The notes beneath the pieces were generated by a model. It was not told where the DNA came from and did no database searches. It saw nothing but the letters and a program-made list of their open reading frames with translations. A stretch of 64,000 bases of DNA from assembly GCA_030158305.1 (NCBI GenBank), contig JAOATE010000007.1, positions 1-64,000 of the forward strand, given 5' to 3'. Made by a program: the position numbers and the translations under genes. This document shows positions 28,612 to 37,649 of this stretch, one piece after another (within the stretch, counting starts at the first letter, position 1; each line of letters opens with the position of its first letter). The stretch comes from Burkholderiaceae bacterium (lineage in GTDB: Bacteria > Pseudomonadota > Gammaproteobacteria > Burkholderiales > Burkholderiaceae_B).

Positions 28612-31437
28612 ATGTCAGATAAATTAACGTATGCCATTCTGGCCATGGATGCCTATAACAGGGGTTATGGGGCAAAACTCCCTGGTCTTTCGGATGCGCC
28701 TGGAACAAAAATCGGACTTGCGACGATTTTAAGTTCTGATGGCAACGCTTCAGCACAAAAGATTGGTTTTTATGCGCTGGCTTACGAACTCGAAGGCAAA
28801 ACCGTCGTTTCTTTTCGCGGCACTGACGAACTGAATATTTTCAATCGCGCCAATGATATCTTTAATGGATGGGTTGGTGGGGCTGGTTTTATTTCGACGC
28901 AAGCAAAACGTGCTGCACAATATTACGAGTCTGTTGTTGAAAATTCGTTATATCAGCGAACATCAGATGTCCTGTTGACAGGCCACTCCCTTGGAGGAGG
29001 TTTGGCTGGTTATGTAGCTGCCTTGTCTAACGGTCAAGCATATATTTATGATGCGATGCCTTTTGCAGCCGCAGCGGTCACAAGTACCATCCAAGAGAAT
29101 ATCAATAAAGGGCTCAAGAATTTTGTTGGATTTCTCACGGGTTTGACTGACTCTCCGTACACACTAGATCCTGATGTCAGTGGTATAGAAAGCATTTATG
29201 TCAAAGGCGAGATACTCGCCCCAGTTCGTTTTCTAGCTAAATCGGCCGGTTCTGTGCTGGAGGTCGTCATTGCAGAGCGGTTGCTCAATTCGGCGGGTTT
29301 CTATGTTCAAAAGATTCCCTCTGCAGTGGCGGCAGGTGTCATGGCTTTCGACTTGGCCCGCAACGTGTCAGAGTCATCTTTTAATGTTGACTCCGCTGGA
29401 CTCTCTGGCACTCAGTCGCATAGCCAAGCGCTCCTTGTTCTGTTGCAGTTCTCGCAGGATCAACAGTACGACGCTTGGCAGTCCGTTGTTGCCACGCTTG
29501 TTCCAAAATGGTTCGATGATACGGTGGCATCAAGCTTTGGTTTGAATGCGGACAAGATGCTGGTCAGCATTGCTTATTCCGCGATAGATGAAGGGGAAAA
29601 ACCCTTTGGCGATGTTGCAATCAAAGCGCTATTTAATGATAGTAACGATCTAGGCTCACTATTCTCGTCATTGACGACTGCACAGCATTTTAAGTGGCAG
29701 CCTGTTCAAGAGAATTTGGCTAGTATTGTGACTCAATATGCCGCGAACCTGGCACTAAATGGTTCGACAGATGCCAGTCAAGCCGATGGCATTATTCAAT
29801 TCGATGAACGTGCGGACTTAGTGACGATTGATCTTGATTCGACACATTGGAATATCGGAAGCAAGAGCCCCTCAAAAATCCTAAATAAGACAGAACTCAT
29901 CAACAGTTTGATGCCAGGTTTTACTGTCGTGGATGCGCTATACGACGTGGACTATGTCTACGTTGATAATATTGATCTGAGCTCTGAGGTGTACTTTTCT
30001 GATGCACTCACCTTGTCAGACAGTATTCTGATGATTGGTAATGGTGGTAACGATAGAATTTACGGGGGACAGTCGAACGATTACTTTACCTCTGCCGATG
30101 GCGGAAGTGACTTTATTGATGGCGGTGGTGGAGTCAATACTGTGATCTTCCAGGGGCGCTATCAAGACTATCAGATTGATTATGTTGATAACAGCATTAA
30201 AGTATATGAGTTATTGACAGGCTCACAAGGCTACGACATTTTTGTCAACATACAACATCTTATCTTTGCAGATCTCACGACTGAGTTTGATCTAACCTAT
30301 GCCGATTCTGATCCGGACGTAGAGGAGAGTTTTTATACTCTCGCTCGAACGGATAGGCCTCCTACCGGCACTATTGTGATTACAGGTGCACCGCAGTTAG
30401 GAAAAGAGTTGGCTGTTTCAAATACTCTAGAAGATATTGATGGTCTTGGAGAGATTCGGTATCAATGGCAATTGAATGGCATCAGTATTGACGGTGCCAC
30501 GGATGCTCGTTACACGGTCACTCAAAATGATGTGAACAAAGCAATTTCTGTCGTCGCCACATATGTCGACCAACATGGTGACTCTGAAATTTTCTGGAGT
30601 ACACCTGTCACAGTCTCGGTAGCCGCCACTTTTGCAACTTCGATATCAACTATCGAATCAGTAGGGCTCTCGCCTGACGGACAATCCCTTTTGATCAAGG
30701 TGGGGGGGAGCACGAGTGCTGTGAATCTTGGATCTGCCTTGAGTTTTAATGGTGATTTGGTGACGACGGAGGACTTGCTTCGTACGATTGAATCCCGTCC
30801 AACTTTTCAATCATCGACTGATATCAACGATTATGTACTGGCCGAGTTGTATACGGGTTCGCTTCAAGGAATTGATTATCAACTCATAGAAACTGCAGAC
30901 AATCCTGTGGTGATTGGAGGAGCGACAAATGATTTCATTCGGGTCTCCAGTACGCGCTCAATTGGAAAAGCTGTAGATGGGGGTGCTGGTGATGATGTGA
31001 TTGATGGTGGAGTAGGTTCAACGTTTATTTCTGGCGGAAAAGGAAATAACACGATCTATCTTGATGGGCGTGCGCCGGGAGTTTCTTGGTCGACAGTGAC
31101 TGACTTTAAGTTTGGACTGGACCAAGTCACGATTTGGGGTTGGAGGGAAGGTGTCAGCAGAATCAGTACGTTGTTGACAGATATCAACACAGATGGTGCC
31201 GAGGGGTATCAGGGATTGACGCTACATTTTGAAAACTTGCTGCCCGATGGTGCTGGACCCGACCAGACGAACTTAGAGATGAACTCCCTCACTCTGACCG
31301 GTTACACCTTGGCTGACTTTGGAGCATCAAGTCTTGATGATTTGAATCATCAAATCACAACGGGAATGAATAGTCATTTCGTTGTGGGTCAGATGGTCGA
31401 TAATCTTGGGGATCATGGATATTTATTTTTGAATTAA
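28612..31437 (+). CDS. RTX-type secreted lipase/esterase
   Basis: A 941-residue protein with no N-terminal signal peptide. Residues about 1-200 form a lipase class 3-like domain with GHSLGGG at 124-130 (Ser126). A long middle part of unknown fold follows, then Gly/Asp-rich repeats of the calcium-binding RTX kind (NGGNDRIYGGQSNDYF near 480 and DGGAGDDVIDGGVGSTF near 790), an Ig-like repeat between them (ITGAPQLGKELAV, YQWQLNGISIDGA), and a C-terminal domain typical of type I secreted proteins. Export by an ABC/MFP/TolC system is expected, but none is encoded here. Base composition is AT-richer than neighbours, suggesting later acquisition. Confidence 0.85.
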   Translation: MSDKLTYAILAMDAYNRGYGAKLPGLSDAPGTKIGLATILSSDGNASAQKIGFYALAYELEGKTVVSFRGTDELNIFNRANDIFNGWVGGAGFISTQAKRAAQYYESVVENSLYQRTSDVLLTGHSLGGGLAGYVAALSNGQAYIYDAMPFAAAAVTSTIQENINKGLKNFVGFLTGLTDSPYTLDPDVSGIESIYVKGEILAPVRFLAKSAGSVLEVVIAERLLNSAGFYVQKIPSAVAAGVMAFDLARNVSESSFNVDSAGLSGTQSHSQALLVLLQFSQDQQYDAWQSVVATLVPKWFDDTVASSFGLNADKMLVSIAYSAIDEGEKPFGDVAIKALFNDSNDLGSLFSSLTTAQHFKWQPVQENLASIVTQYAANLALNGSTDASQADGIIQFDERADLVTIDLDSTHWNIGSKSPSKILNKTELINSLMPGFTVVDALYDVDYVYVDNIDLSSEVYFSDALTLSDSILMIGNGGNDRIYGGQSNDYFTSADGGSDFIDGGGGVNTVIFQGRYQDYQIDYVDNSIKVYELLTGSQGYDIFVNIQHLIFADLTTEFDLTYADSDPDVEESFYTLARTDRPPTGTIVITGAPQLGKELAVSNTLEDIDGLGEIRYQWQLNGISIDGATDARYTVTQNDVNKAISVVATYVDQHGDSEIFWSTPVTVSVAATFATSISTIESVGLSPDGQSLLIKVGGSTSAVNLGSALSFNGDLVTTEDLLRTIESRPTFQSSTDINDYVLAELYTGSLQGIDYQLIETADNPVVIGGATNDFIRVSSTRSIGKAVDGGAGDDVIDGGVGSTFISGGKGNNTIYLDGRAPGVSWSTVTDFKFGLDQVTIWGWREGVSRISTLLTDINTDGAEGYQGLTLHFENLLPDGAGPDQTNLEMNSLTLTGYTLADFGASSLDDLNHQITTGMNSHFVVGQMVDNLGDHGYLFLN

Positions 31438-31501
31438 TTTCAATAAATAACTAGTCCAACATAAACAATCAACATGGACGTCAGAGACACGTTTCTGAAA
31501 A

Positions 31502-32995
31502 TTAATGAGCGATTGAAAACCCATACCTTTTATTTAATAAGTTGATCGCTGACTTATAAGCACCATCAGACCAAGTGGCGCGCTGCGGGTTGTAGCTCTC
31601 TCCCGCGAGAGCTACATTTTCATCACCAAGCGGCTGGACTGCCCAATTAAAAATATCACGTGTTGAAAAGGGAAATCCGGCACGTATGTAATACCAGCCA
31701 TCTGGCCATTCCCAGTAGAAGGTTTTGTTTGCCTCCCCAATTTCAATGGGCTGTGTCACGCCATTATTGGAAAATAAATGTTCGAGGCCTTTTTTAACTT
31801 CACGTTCAATTGACTGAGGCCCCTCTGAGGCGAGGTCTCGCCATTTTTGAACACAAGCCAGACTATCGCTGTAAACGGAGCGAATCACATTTTGTTTGGC
31901 TGCGTATGGCTCTTGCGGAATTTCAATAGAGTTAATGCAACTATCTGTTGTCCAAGCACGCCATACTTTTTTATTGTCCTTGATCTCGCGGATATTTAGC
32001 CACCAAGGGTTGTCGTACCATTGAGCGATTGTCACGACATTGATCCCTATCAACGACTTGTATTGATCCTGTGATTGAATCGCCAGAGCGATATTCCCTT
32101 TGATATGGTCAAAGGCTTTTGGTGGGACGGTAATGACTACGCGTGCACTATTGACACGATGCTTGCTCGTGACTAATAAGTAGTGTGATGATTCTTTATC
32201 AATACTCTTGACGGGTTCTTCTAGGTAGATGCGTACGCCACTTTCTTGCGCTTGGCGAGTCAATCCTCTCACATAGGCAGACATTCCGCCTACCGGGTAA
32301 GATGCCTCACAGCAAACGTCAATGTCTTCTTCCAGAAAATCCAGATAGCCTTTGGTACTTAATGAGTATTCGAAATCACTACGAAAACGACTCATGTCGC
32401 GTAGATATTCATAGCCATTATTCCCAAGAACACGCGTTGCATAGGATTTAAAACTAGGAAATTGATCGATGTCCTTGCGCTGCTCACTGTCAAGCAAACG
32501 CCGCAGAAGTTGAGTCGGTGCATCCCCTTTTGCTTGGTCAAACTCTACCCCTGGATATAAAACAACGAAATCATCAGGATTCGTTGAGTACATGCCACGG
32601 GCGAAGATGAGCTCTTTCTCAAGACTTGGCTTTTCTAGTTCGATTCCGAGATCCTGAGCGAGTTTAAATAAAACATTTTGCCCCTCCATCACACGTCGAC
32701 CACCCACAGCAATCAGAGGGCCTTGTGGTTGCTGTGGGTCTTTACCGATATCGTAAATACGCCCACCCAGGCGATTTTCTTTTTCAAACACGCAGACTTT
32801 ATTTTTATAGAGAGGGCCGAGTTGGTACGCCATATATAGGCCAGCGGGTCCGCCTCCAATGATACTGATCTCGCACTCTAGGCTGGGTAATGGATTTTCA
32901 GAATCTTTTTTAATTAGGTTTTCTGCTCGAGCAAAATGACTCAGGCCAGAGAGTGCACAAAAAAGTATCCAAACAGAGAGTTTCTTGATTTGCAT
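31502..32995 (-). CDS. Exported FAD-dependent amine oxidase-like flavoprotein
   Basis: A 497-residue protein with a Sec-type signal peptide (about 1-24, cleavage after FARA). The mature part begins with the Rossmann FAD loop ISIIGGGPAGLYMAY and the second signature EKENRLGGRIYD, as in the monoamine/L-amino acid oxidase family, and ends with the FAD-contacting ALAGESYNPQRATWSDGAY. It probably oxidises an amine or amino acid outside the cytoplasm, producing H2O2. A Sec rather than Tat signal is unusual for a flavoprotein. It is divergent from the transporter gene and convergent with the lipase. The substrate is unknown. Confidence 0.8.
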   Translation of the reverse strand: MQIKKLSVWILFCALSGLSHFARAENLIKKDSENPLPSLECEISIIGGGPAGLYMAYQLGPLYKNKVCVFEKENRLGGRIYDIGKDPQQPQGPLIAVGGRRVMEGQNVLFKLAQDLGIELEKPSLEKELIFARGMYSTNPDDFVVLYPGVEFDQAKGDAPTQLLRRLLDSEQRKDIDQFPSFKSYATRVLGNNGYEYLRDMSRFRSDFEYSLSTKGYLDFLEEDIDVCCEASYPVGGMSAYVRGLTRQAQESGVRIYLEEPVKSIDKESSHYLLVTSKHRVNSARVVITVPPKAFDHIKGNIALAIQSQDQYKSLIGINVVTIAQWYDNPWWLNIREIKDNKKVWRAWTTDSCINSIEIPQEPYAAKQNVIRSVYSDSLACVQKWRDLASEGPQSIEREVKKGLEHLFSNNGVTQPIEIGEANKTFYWEWPDGWYYIRAGFPFSTRDIFNWAVQPLGDENVALAGESYNPQRATWSDGAYKSAINLLNKRYGFSIAH

Positions 32996-33068
32996 TTAAA
33001 CACGCCCAGAAAGGGTAGAAAGCCAGTGATTAAAAAAGACCAGCCTTGATGGAAAAAGATTTCAAAAT

Positions 33069-33082
33069 GTAATAATTATTAC
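33069..33082. promoter_or_regulatory. Palindrome in the divergent oxidase/transporter promoter region
   Basis: GTAATAATTATTAC is a perfect 14-bp palindrome in the 170-bp AT-rich gap between the divergent amine oxidase and DASS transporter genes. It could be an operator for a shared regulator, but AT-rich palindromes arise easily by chance. Confidence 0.35.
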
Positions 33083-33165
33083 TAGATTTTACTTAGAACA
33101 GATGTAAAAATTGATGATTACGGAAGCTTTTCTTTTAAATATATGAGTCTCACGTTATTAATCGG

Positions 33166-34587
33166 ATGTCCCTGATGTTAAAAAAAAATGAAAATGCATC
33201 TATCCGAGAAATCGTGGGGTGGTCTTCTCTTTTAGTTCTTCCTCCTGCGTTGTATTTTTTAGGAGTTGCGTACGCGTTGACCGTTCAGGCGGCTCTGTTC
33301 GTTTCTATTCTGACTGTTGTGATTTTGATGTGGTTATTCAACTTAGTGGATGATTACATCCCACCCCTTCTCGGGATGGTGGCAGCACTTCTTTTTGGGC
33401 TCGCCCCCGCATCCGTTGCGCTCTCTGGTTTGTCCTCTCCCAGCTTGATCACTTTAATGGGAGTGTTTGCGTTAGCTTCTGTGATTACGAGCTCTGGATT
33501 AGGTCGCAGATTTGTTCTGAGTATGCTCAACAAAGTCCCCAACCGATTTTTTTTACAAGAAAACATTTTGGTCTGTTGTGGACTGTTGCTGTCTGTCGTT
33601 TCACCTTCGGGTAATAGTCGCGTGACATTAGTGTTGCCACTATTTAAAGAAATTAGTGATGCGATGAATTTGCCGAAACGCGGTAAGGCGATCACTTCTT
33701 TGATGGCGGCTACGTATGGCGGTGCAATGTTATTTTCTACGGCCTTGTCTAATAGCAAGTCCGCGAGTATTGCTGCTTTGAGTATGCTTCCTATTTATTT
33801 GCAAGACCAGTATCTGGGTGTGTTCTGGATCATGGCGGCAAGTGTGCCGATGGTTGTATTGCTACTGATACATTTCCTATCGGTACGCATCATGTTTTCA
33901 AATGAAGAGCCCAAAGCGCTCTCAAAGGAAATTCTTGTTGCGCATCTAAAAGAGCTCGGACCGCTCAGTGCGAAGGAACGTACCGCAAGTGTGGCCTTTA
34001 TATTTTTCTTTTTTGGTTCGCTGACAAGTGGTTTGCATCACATTGGCACCGCGAGTATTGCCGGTATGACAATCCTCTTATTGTTGGTGATGGGGGCCTT
34101 CAATAAGATTGATTTTCAAAGGTCGATGGACTGGCCGATGATTTTTTTCATGCTGTGTATGGATAGCATGATGCGTACCATGGCTCATTTGGGATTGGAT
34201 CAACAGCTTTCAAATGCAGTGGGCTCTTTCTTTGCATTCGTAGATGGTAGTTTTATTCTGTATATGTTGGCCACTTTAGTCGTCACTCTAGTGTTACGGT
34301 TAGCATTTCCCGTCGCGGCAGGGATGTTATTGAGTTTCCTCGTCATGTTACCTGTCACGTTATCCCAGGGTTACAGTCCGTGGGTGTGCGTATTCATGAC
34401 TGCAATTTTTAGTGATATCTGGTTTTTTCGTTACCAAAATTCAGTTTTCCTCATCATATGGAATTCTGAGTCTGTTGATGACTTTGACTATCAACTATTC
34501 ATGCGTCACAACATGATCATGAATTTTGCGCGTGTATTTTGTGTACTTGTGGCGATTCCATTTTGGTCGTGGATGTCGATGATATGA
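33166..34587 (+). CDS. DASS/SLC13-type sodium:carboxylate symporter
   Basis: A 473-residue polytopic membrane protein with about 11-12 hydrophobic helices. The family features are a first repeat SPSGNSRVTLVLPLF and the segment ALSNSKSASIAALSMLPIY, which takes the place of the SNT motifs of divalent anion symporters, and the duplicated half with MIFFMLCMDSMM and FPVAAGMLLSFLVMLPV. It likely imports a dicarboxylate or similar anion. Its stop TGA overlaps the ATG of the binding-protein gene (ATGA), indicating coupled synthesis. A run of nine A lies just after the start (33180-33190). Confidence 0.8.
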   Translation: MSLMLKKNENASIREIVGWSSLLVLPPALYFLGVAYALTVQAALFVSILTVVILMWLFNLVDDYIPPLLGMVAALLFGLAPASVALSGLSSPSLITLMGVFALASVITSSGLGRRFVLSMLNKVPNRFFLQENILVCCGLLLSVVSPSGNSRVTLVLPLFKEISDAMNLPKRGKAITSLMAATYGGAMLFSTALSNSKSASIAALSMLPIYLQDQYLGVFWIMAASVPMVVLLLIHFLSVRIMFSNEEPKALSKEILVAHLKELGPLSAKERTASVAFIFFFFGSLTSGLHHIGTASIAGMTILLLLVMGAFNKIDFQRSMDWPMIFFMLCMDSMMRTMAHLGLDQQLSNAVGSFFAFVDGSFILYMLATLVVTLVLRLAFPVAAGMLLSFLVMLPVTLSQGYSPWVCVFMTAIFSDIWFFRYQNSVFLIIWNSESVDDFDYQLFMRHNMIMNFARVFCVLVAIPFWSWMSMI

Positions 34588-35606
34588 AAAAGTCCCATTT
34601 GCGGTTTTTGGTAGGAATGACTGTTTTTGCTTTTTTTGTTTGGGTTTTTTTAGCAAACCTAAACAAAACGAGGATCTTTGTGTTGTTGCCGCTCAGTCAG
34701 TCTGCGGATTGGACGAACCGTGTCGAGACGGGAATCAAACAGGGACTTGTCAACAATCGGCGGCCTGTCAATGTGACGTATTACTACATGAACATGGACC
34801 AACAAAACACTGAGCAGCAATTACGGGTCGCAGTAGCTTCCGCACGTCGGGCGATTAAAAAAGACAATCCTGACATATTAATTTCTGTTGATGATGAAAG
34901 TAATGGTTTGGTGACAAGTAAAATAAACGCGCAAGAAAGACCTCCTGTCGTTTTTACCTCAATGTTGCAGTCTCCGTCATTCTATGGGTATTCACCTGCC
35001 AAACGTGTCACGGGCGTGGTGGAAAGTATGCCAACGGGTGGAATCATTGAAATATTGAATGTGCTCAAACCGCAGGCATCATTAAAAGTTGCAGTGATAG
35101 GCATAGACGATTTGACGGGCCGAAGTGAAATGCAGCTTATCCAAGAGGCCGATTGGGGACAACATGTTTTAGGACCGGTGTCCTTAGTCGACAATTTCTC
35201 AGATTGGCAGGCATTTATTAATGGCTTGGCTAGTACAGCGGATGTGTTGATCGTGCTGACGACCGATCTTTTGAAAAAGGGTGCCGGTGATGATTTTGTT
35301 CCTGAAAAAGAGCTTGTGGCTTGGACGCAAGCGAATGCAAAGCCTCTCTCTATCGGTATTCGTCTGAGTTATGTGCGTTATGGTGGTGGACTGGCCGTTG
35401 CCATGCCTGGTTCTGTTTTTGGGCGACGCGCGATTGAAATGTCCTTGAAGTGGCTGGAGAGTGGGACGGATCTTCCCCCTCCTCCTATAGAGAAACCGAG
35501 TGATTTCGATGTGGCGATGCGCGCCTCCGTATTGAATCAACGGGGACTTGTGTTGCCTAATGTGTATCGCGAGCTTGCGCGCTCGTCTGGAAGCTCCTAT
35601 CCTTAG
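34584..35606 (+). CDS. TrpX-like (ABC sugar/aromatic type) substrate-binding protein
   Basis: A 340-residue protein of the TrpX-like (PF04392-type) group of periplasmic binding proteins. The N-terminus has one hydrophobic helix (LRFLVGMTVFAFFVWVFLANL) with no obvious cleavage site, so it may stay membrane-anchored. Then come two Rossmann-like lobes with RIFVLLPLSQSADW, PPVVFTSML, VTGVVESMPTGG and AVAMPGSVFGRRA. Members of this group normally serve ABC importers, but no ATPase or ABC permease is near; instead the start codon is embedded in the stop of the DASS transporter. I use the ATG at 34584. Confidence 0.7.
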   Translation: MKKSHLRFLVGMTVFAFFVWVFLANLNKTRIFVLLPLSQSADWTNRVETGIKQGLVNNRRPVNVTYYYMNMDQQNTEQQLRVAVASARRAIKKDNPDILISVDDESNGLVTSKINAQERPPVVFTSMLQSPSFYGYSPAKRVTGVVESMPTGGIIEILNVLKPQASLKVAVIGIDDLTGRSEMQLIQEADWGQHVLGPVSLVDNFSDWQAFINGLASTADVLIVLTTDLLKKGAGDDFVPEKELVAWTQANAKPLSIGIRLSYVRYGGGLAVAMPGSVFGRRAIEMSLKWLESGTDLPPPPIEKPSDFDVAMRASVLNQRGLVLPNVYRELARSSGSSYP

Positions 35607-35644
35607 GTCTATGTCATGTGGCATCAACATGAATGGATAAAGCG

Positions 35645-36241
35645 ATGTTTTGTCATTTTCGTTTCTTATGTGCACTGTTTGTGTTTGGCCTATTGACGGC
35701 TTGCAGCAATGCACCCATCGTGCGGAGTGATTACGATCCACGCGCTGATTTCGCCTCTTATCGAACATTTGCGTTTATGGAGCCGCTCGGTACCGATCGC
35801 GCTGGTTATACGACGCTGCTGACCGAACGACTCAAGCGCGCTGCAGCCATGCAGATGGAATCAAGGGGGTATACCTTTGATGAAAAAAATCCTGACTTGT
35901 TGATGAATTTTCAGACGCATGTGCAAAGTCGCACTGAGTATGTGGGGCCACCACCGATGATGTGGGGGGGTGGCTTTGGCTATGGCTATGGCGCCGGCTT
36001 TTACGGTGGCTGGCCGGGCTATGCGTTTGGTCCGGATGTGATTCAGTACAACGAGGGTACGATGAAGGTGGATCTGATCGATGCCAAGCGCAAGCAGATG
36101 GTTTGGGAGGGCATTGGCACTACGCTTGTGGGCGATGCACAGCAGACGACGTCTGATGAGCAGGTCCAGAACATGATGTCTTCGCTCTTTGCGCGCTATC
36201 CGTTCTTGGCGGGATCAGGGGCGGTGTTGCCTCGAAAGTAG
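35645..36241 (+). CDS. DUF4136-family lipoprotein
   Basis: A 198-residue lipoprotein with signal peptide ending in LLTAC (lipobox) and a DUF4136 domain: DYDPRADFASYRTFAFMEP at the start of the mature part and a C-terminal VDLIDAKRKQMVWEGIGTT. A Gly/Tyr/Trp-rich insertion (GGGFGYGYGAGFYGGWPGY) interrupts the domain. The family is of unknown function, probably outer-membrane associated. An in-frame ATG at 35633 would add four residues; both lack a strong ribosome site. It ends 10 nt from the convergent racemase. Confidence 0.88.
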   Translation: MFCHFRFLCALFVFGLLTACSNAPIVRSDYDPRADFASYRTFAFMEPLGTDRAGYTTLLTERLKRAAAMQMESRGYTFDEKNPDLLMNFQTHVQSRTEYVGPPPMMWGGGFGYGYGAGFYGGWPGYAFGPDVIQYNEGTMKVDLIDAKRKQMVWEGIGTTLVGDAQQTTSDEQVQNMMSSLFARYPFLAGSGAVLPRK

Positions 36242-36251
36242 ATACTTTTAC

Positions 36252-36980
36252 TTAGCTCCTCAGATGCAACAGCGTTGCATCCACCAAAGACTGGGTGGAG
36301 TCGATAAATCGCAGCGGGTCATTTTCCAGTTCGTGGATCATGCCAAGCGGGATCTCCGTGCATCCAAGAATGACAGATTCAGCGCCTCTATCGAACAGCC
36401 GATTGGCGGCTTGTCGCAACAGAGCGCCTCCTGCCTCCAGATCACCCGCTTTAACAAAAGCGATACCGGGCGACACCAGCACACGAAAATCATCTTCACT
36501 CGGTACTAAAGGCTTGAGACCCAGTGCAGTCAGGCGTTGACTGTAAATGCCCATGTGTGCAGTGCCCTCAGTTGAAAGCACACCGATGGAACTGGCATTC
36601 GGGTTGCGAGCCAGAACTTGTTGGGCACTCGCATCCACGATATGCAGAAAAGGCATGTTCGCTCGTTTAGCCAAGTCCTCGTACCAGCAATGCGCGCTGT
36701 TGCAAGGCATCGCGATGACTTGCACGTTCGCAGCGTTCAGGAAGTCGACCGCTGCGAGCAGTTGAGGGAGCGGACTCGGGCCCTCACCCAGCACGGATGC
36801 TGTTCGATCGGGGGTCGTGCAGTCACCGTATAAAAGAACAGGAATATGTTGCTGGTCGGTTTGCGCTGTTGTGGAAAGAGTGAGTTTGCGCAGAAAGTCT
36901 GAAGTGGCTAGCGGCCCCATGCCGCCTATGACGCCTAGCCAGCCAGGAGGTAATTGTGCGAATGCGTTGGGAGAGGTCAT
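36252..36980 (-). CDS. Aspartate/glutamate racemase-family protein
   Basis: A 242-residue PLP-independent racemase. The N-terminus has the phosphate-like loop GVIGGMGPLATSDFLRKL, the two catalytic cysteines are in MPCNSAHCWY and LGCTEIPLGM, and length fits the Asp/Glu racemase (RacX/YgeA) group. It would interconvert D- and L-amino acids in the cytoplasm; broad substrate enzymes are known in the group. Its ATG overlaps the UPF0149 gene stop (ATGA). Confidence 0.9.
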   Translation of the reverse strand: MTSPNAFAQLPPGWLGVIGGMGPLATSDFLRKLTLSTTAQTDQQHIPVLLYGDCTTPDRTASVLGEGPSPLPQLLAAVDFLNAANVQVIAMPCNSAHCWYEDLAKRANMPFLHIVDASAQQVLARNPNASSIGVLSTEGTAHMGIYSQRLTALGLKPLVPSEDDFRVLVSPGIAFVKAGDLEAGGALLRQAANRLFDRGAESVILGCTEIPLGMIHELENDPLRFIDSTQSLVDATLLHLRS

Positions 36981-37573
36981 ATTCCGGTTCCACGACGGCG
37001 TTTTTGAAAGTATGCGAATAGGTTAGCCAAGCCCTCGAACATCGACTCGAGCAACTCTTCACGGGCCTCGGCGACTATGGTTGGGGGGCGCATCTCGGGG
37101 TCAGGGTGATGCTCATGGGCGAGCATCATCATTGGCACGAGTAGTTGGCTAAGCGTTTCATGATCCATGAGGTCTGACCAACTCCCGTCGTCGCTCAGCG
37201 ACACGCCCAACATAAAGCCTGCTGCCCAGTCATTCCCTAGCGTCACGCCTTCTTCGTCCATGATGAGTGGAGGCACGTAAATATTATCTGTCTTGACGGT
37301 GCTTTGGAGCTCGTCCGCGATGGTATTCCAGTGACGCATCATCCATTCCATCACCTCACGGGATTGCTGTTCAGTCTTAAACGCGTCGCTCTGGTCCATG
37401 ATGACATCGACGTATTGATCGATTGGCACCAAGTGGGGCGCACAAATCAAGGCACAAAACAGTCCATCAAGCGCTTCAAAGCTTTGGATCGACCCATGAC
37501 ACTCGGATAAAAACTCATCAAAGGCTTCGATCTCTGTTGGTGTTAATGGATTGTTCTTGAGGTGCTGAGCCAT
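36977..37573 (-). CDS. UPF0149 (YgfB/YecA) family protein
   Basis: A 198-residue acidic, all-alpha protein with the family pattern LTPTEIEAFDEFLSE near the N-terminus, then LDGLFCALICAPHLVP and WAAGFMLGVSL. YecA homologues often end in a SEC-C zinc motif; none is present here. The biochemical role of the family is not settled. It lies upstream of, and is coupled to, the racemase gene by a 4-nt overlap. Confidence 0.88.
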   Translation of the reverse strand: MAQHLKNNPLTPTEIEAFDEFLSECHGSIQSFEALDGLFCALICAPHLVPIDQYVDVIMDQSDAFKTEQQSREVMEWMMRHWNTIADELQSTVKTDNIYVPPLIMDEEGVTLGNDWAAGFMLGVSLSDDGSWSDLMDHETLSQLLVPMMMLAHEHHPDPEMRPPTIVAEAREELLESMFEGLANLFAYFQKRRRGTGI

Positions 37574-37649
37574 GCTGATTTCCTAAGACTGAATGCGTAG
37601 ACGACACTTTAGCAATTATTTCTATATCAATGGTTTCTCGGGCGCTACG

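Noticed and set aside
28296-35606. Integrative element at tRNA-Ser
   Set aside because: AT-richer genes follow the tRNA, but I found no integrase, no repeat of the tRNA end and no phage or plasmid genes.
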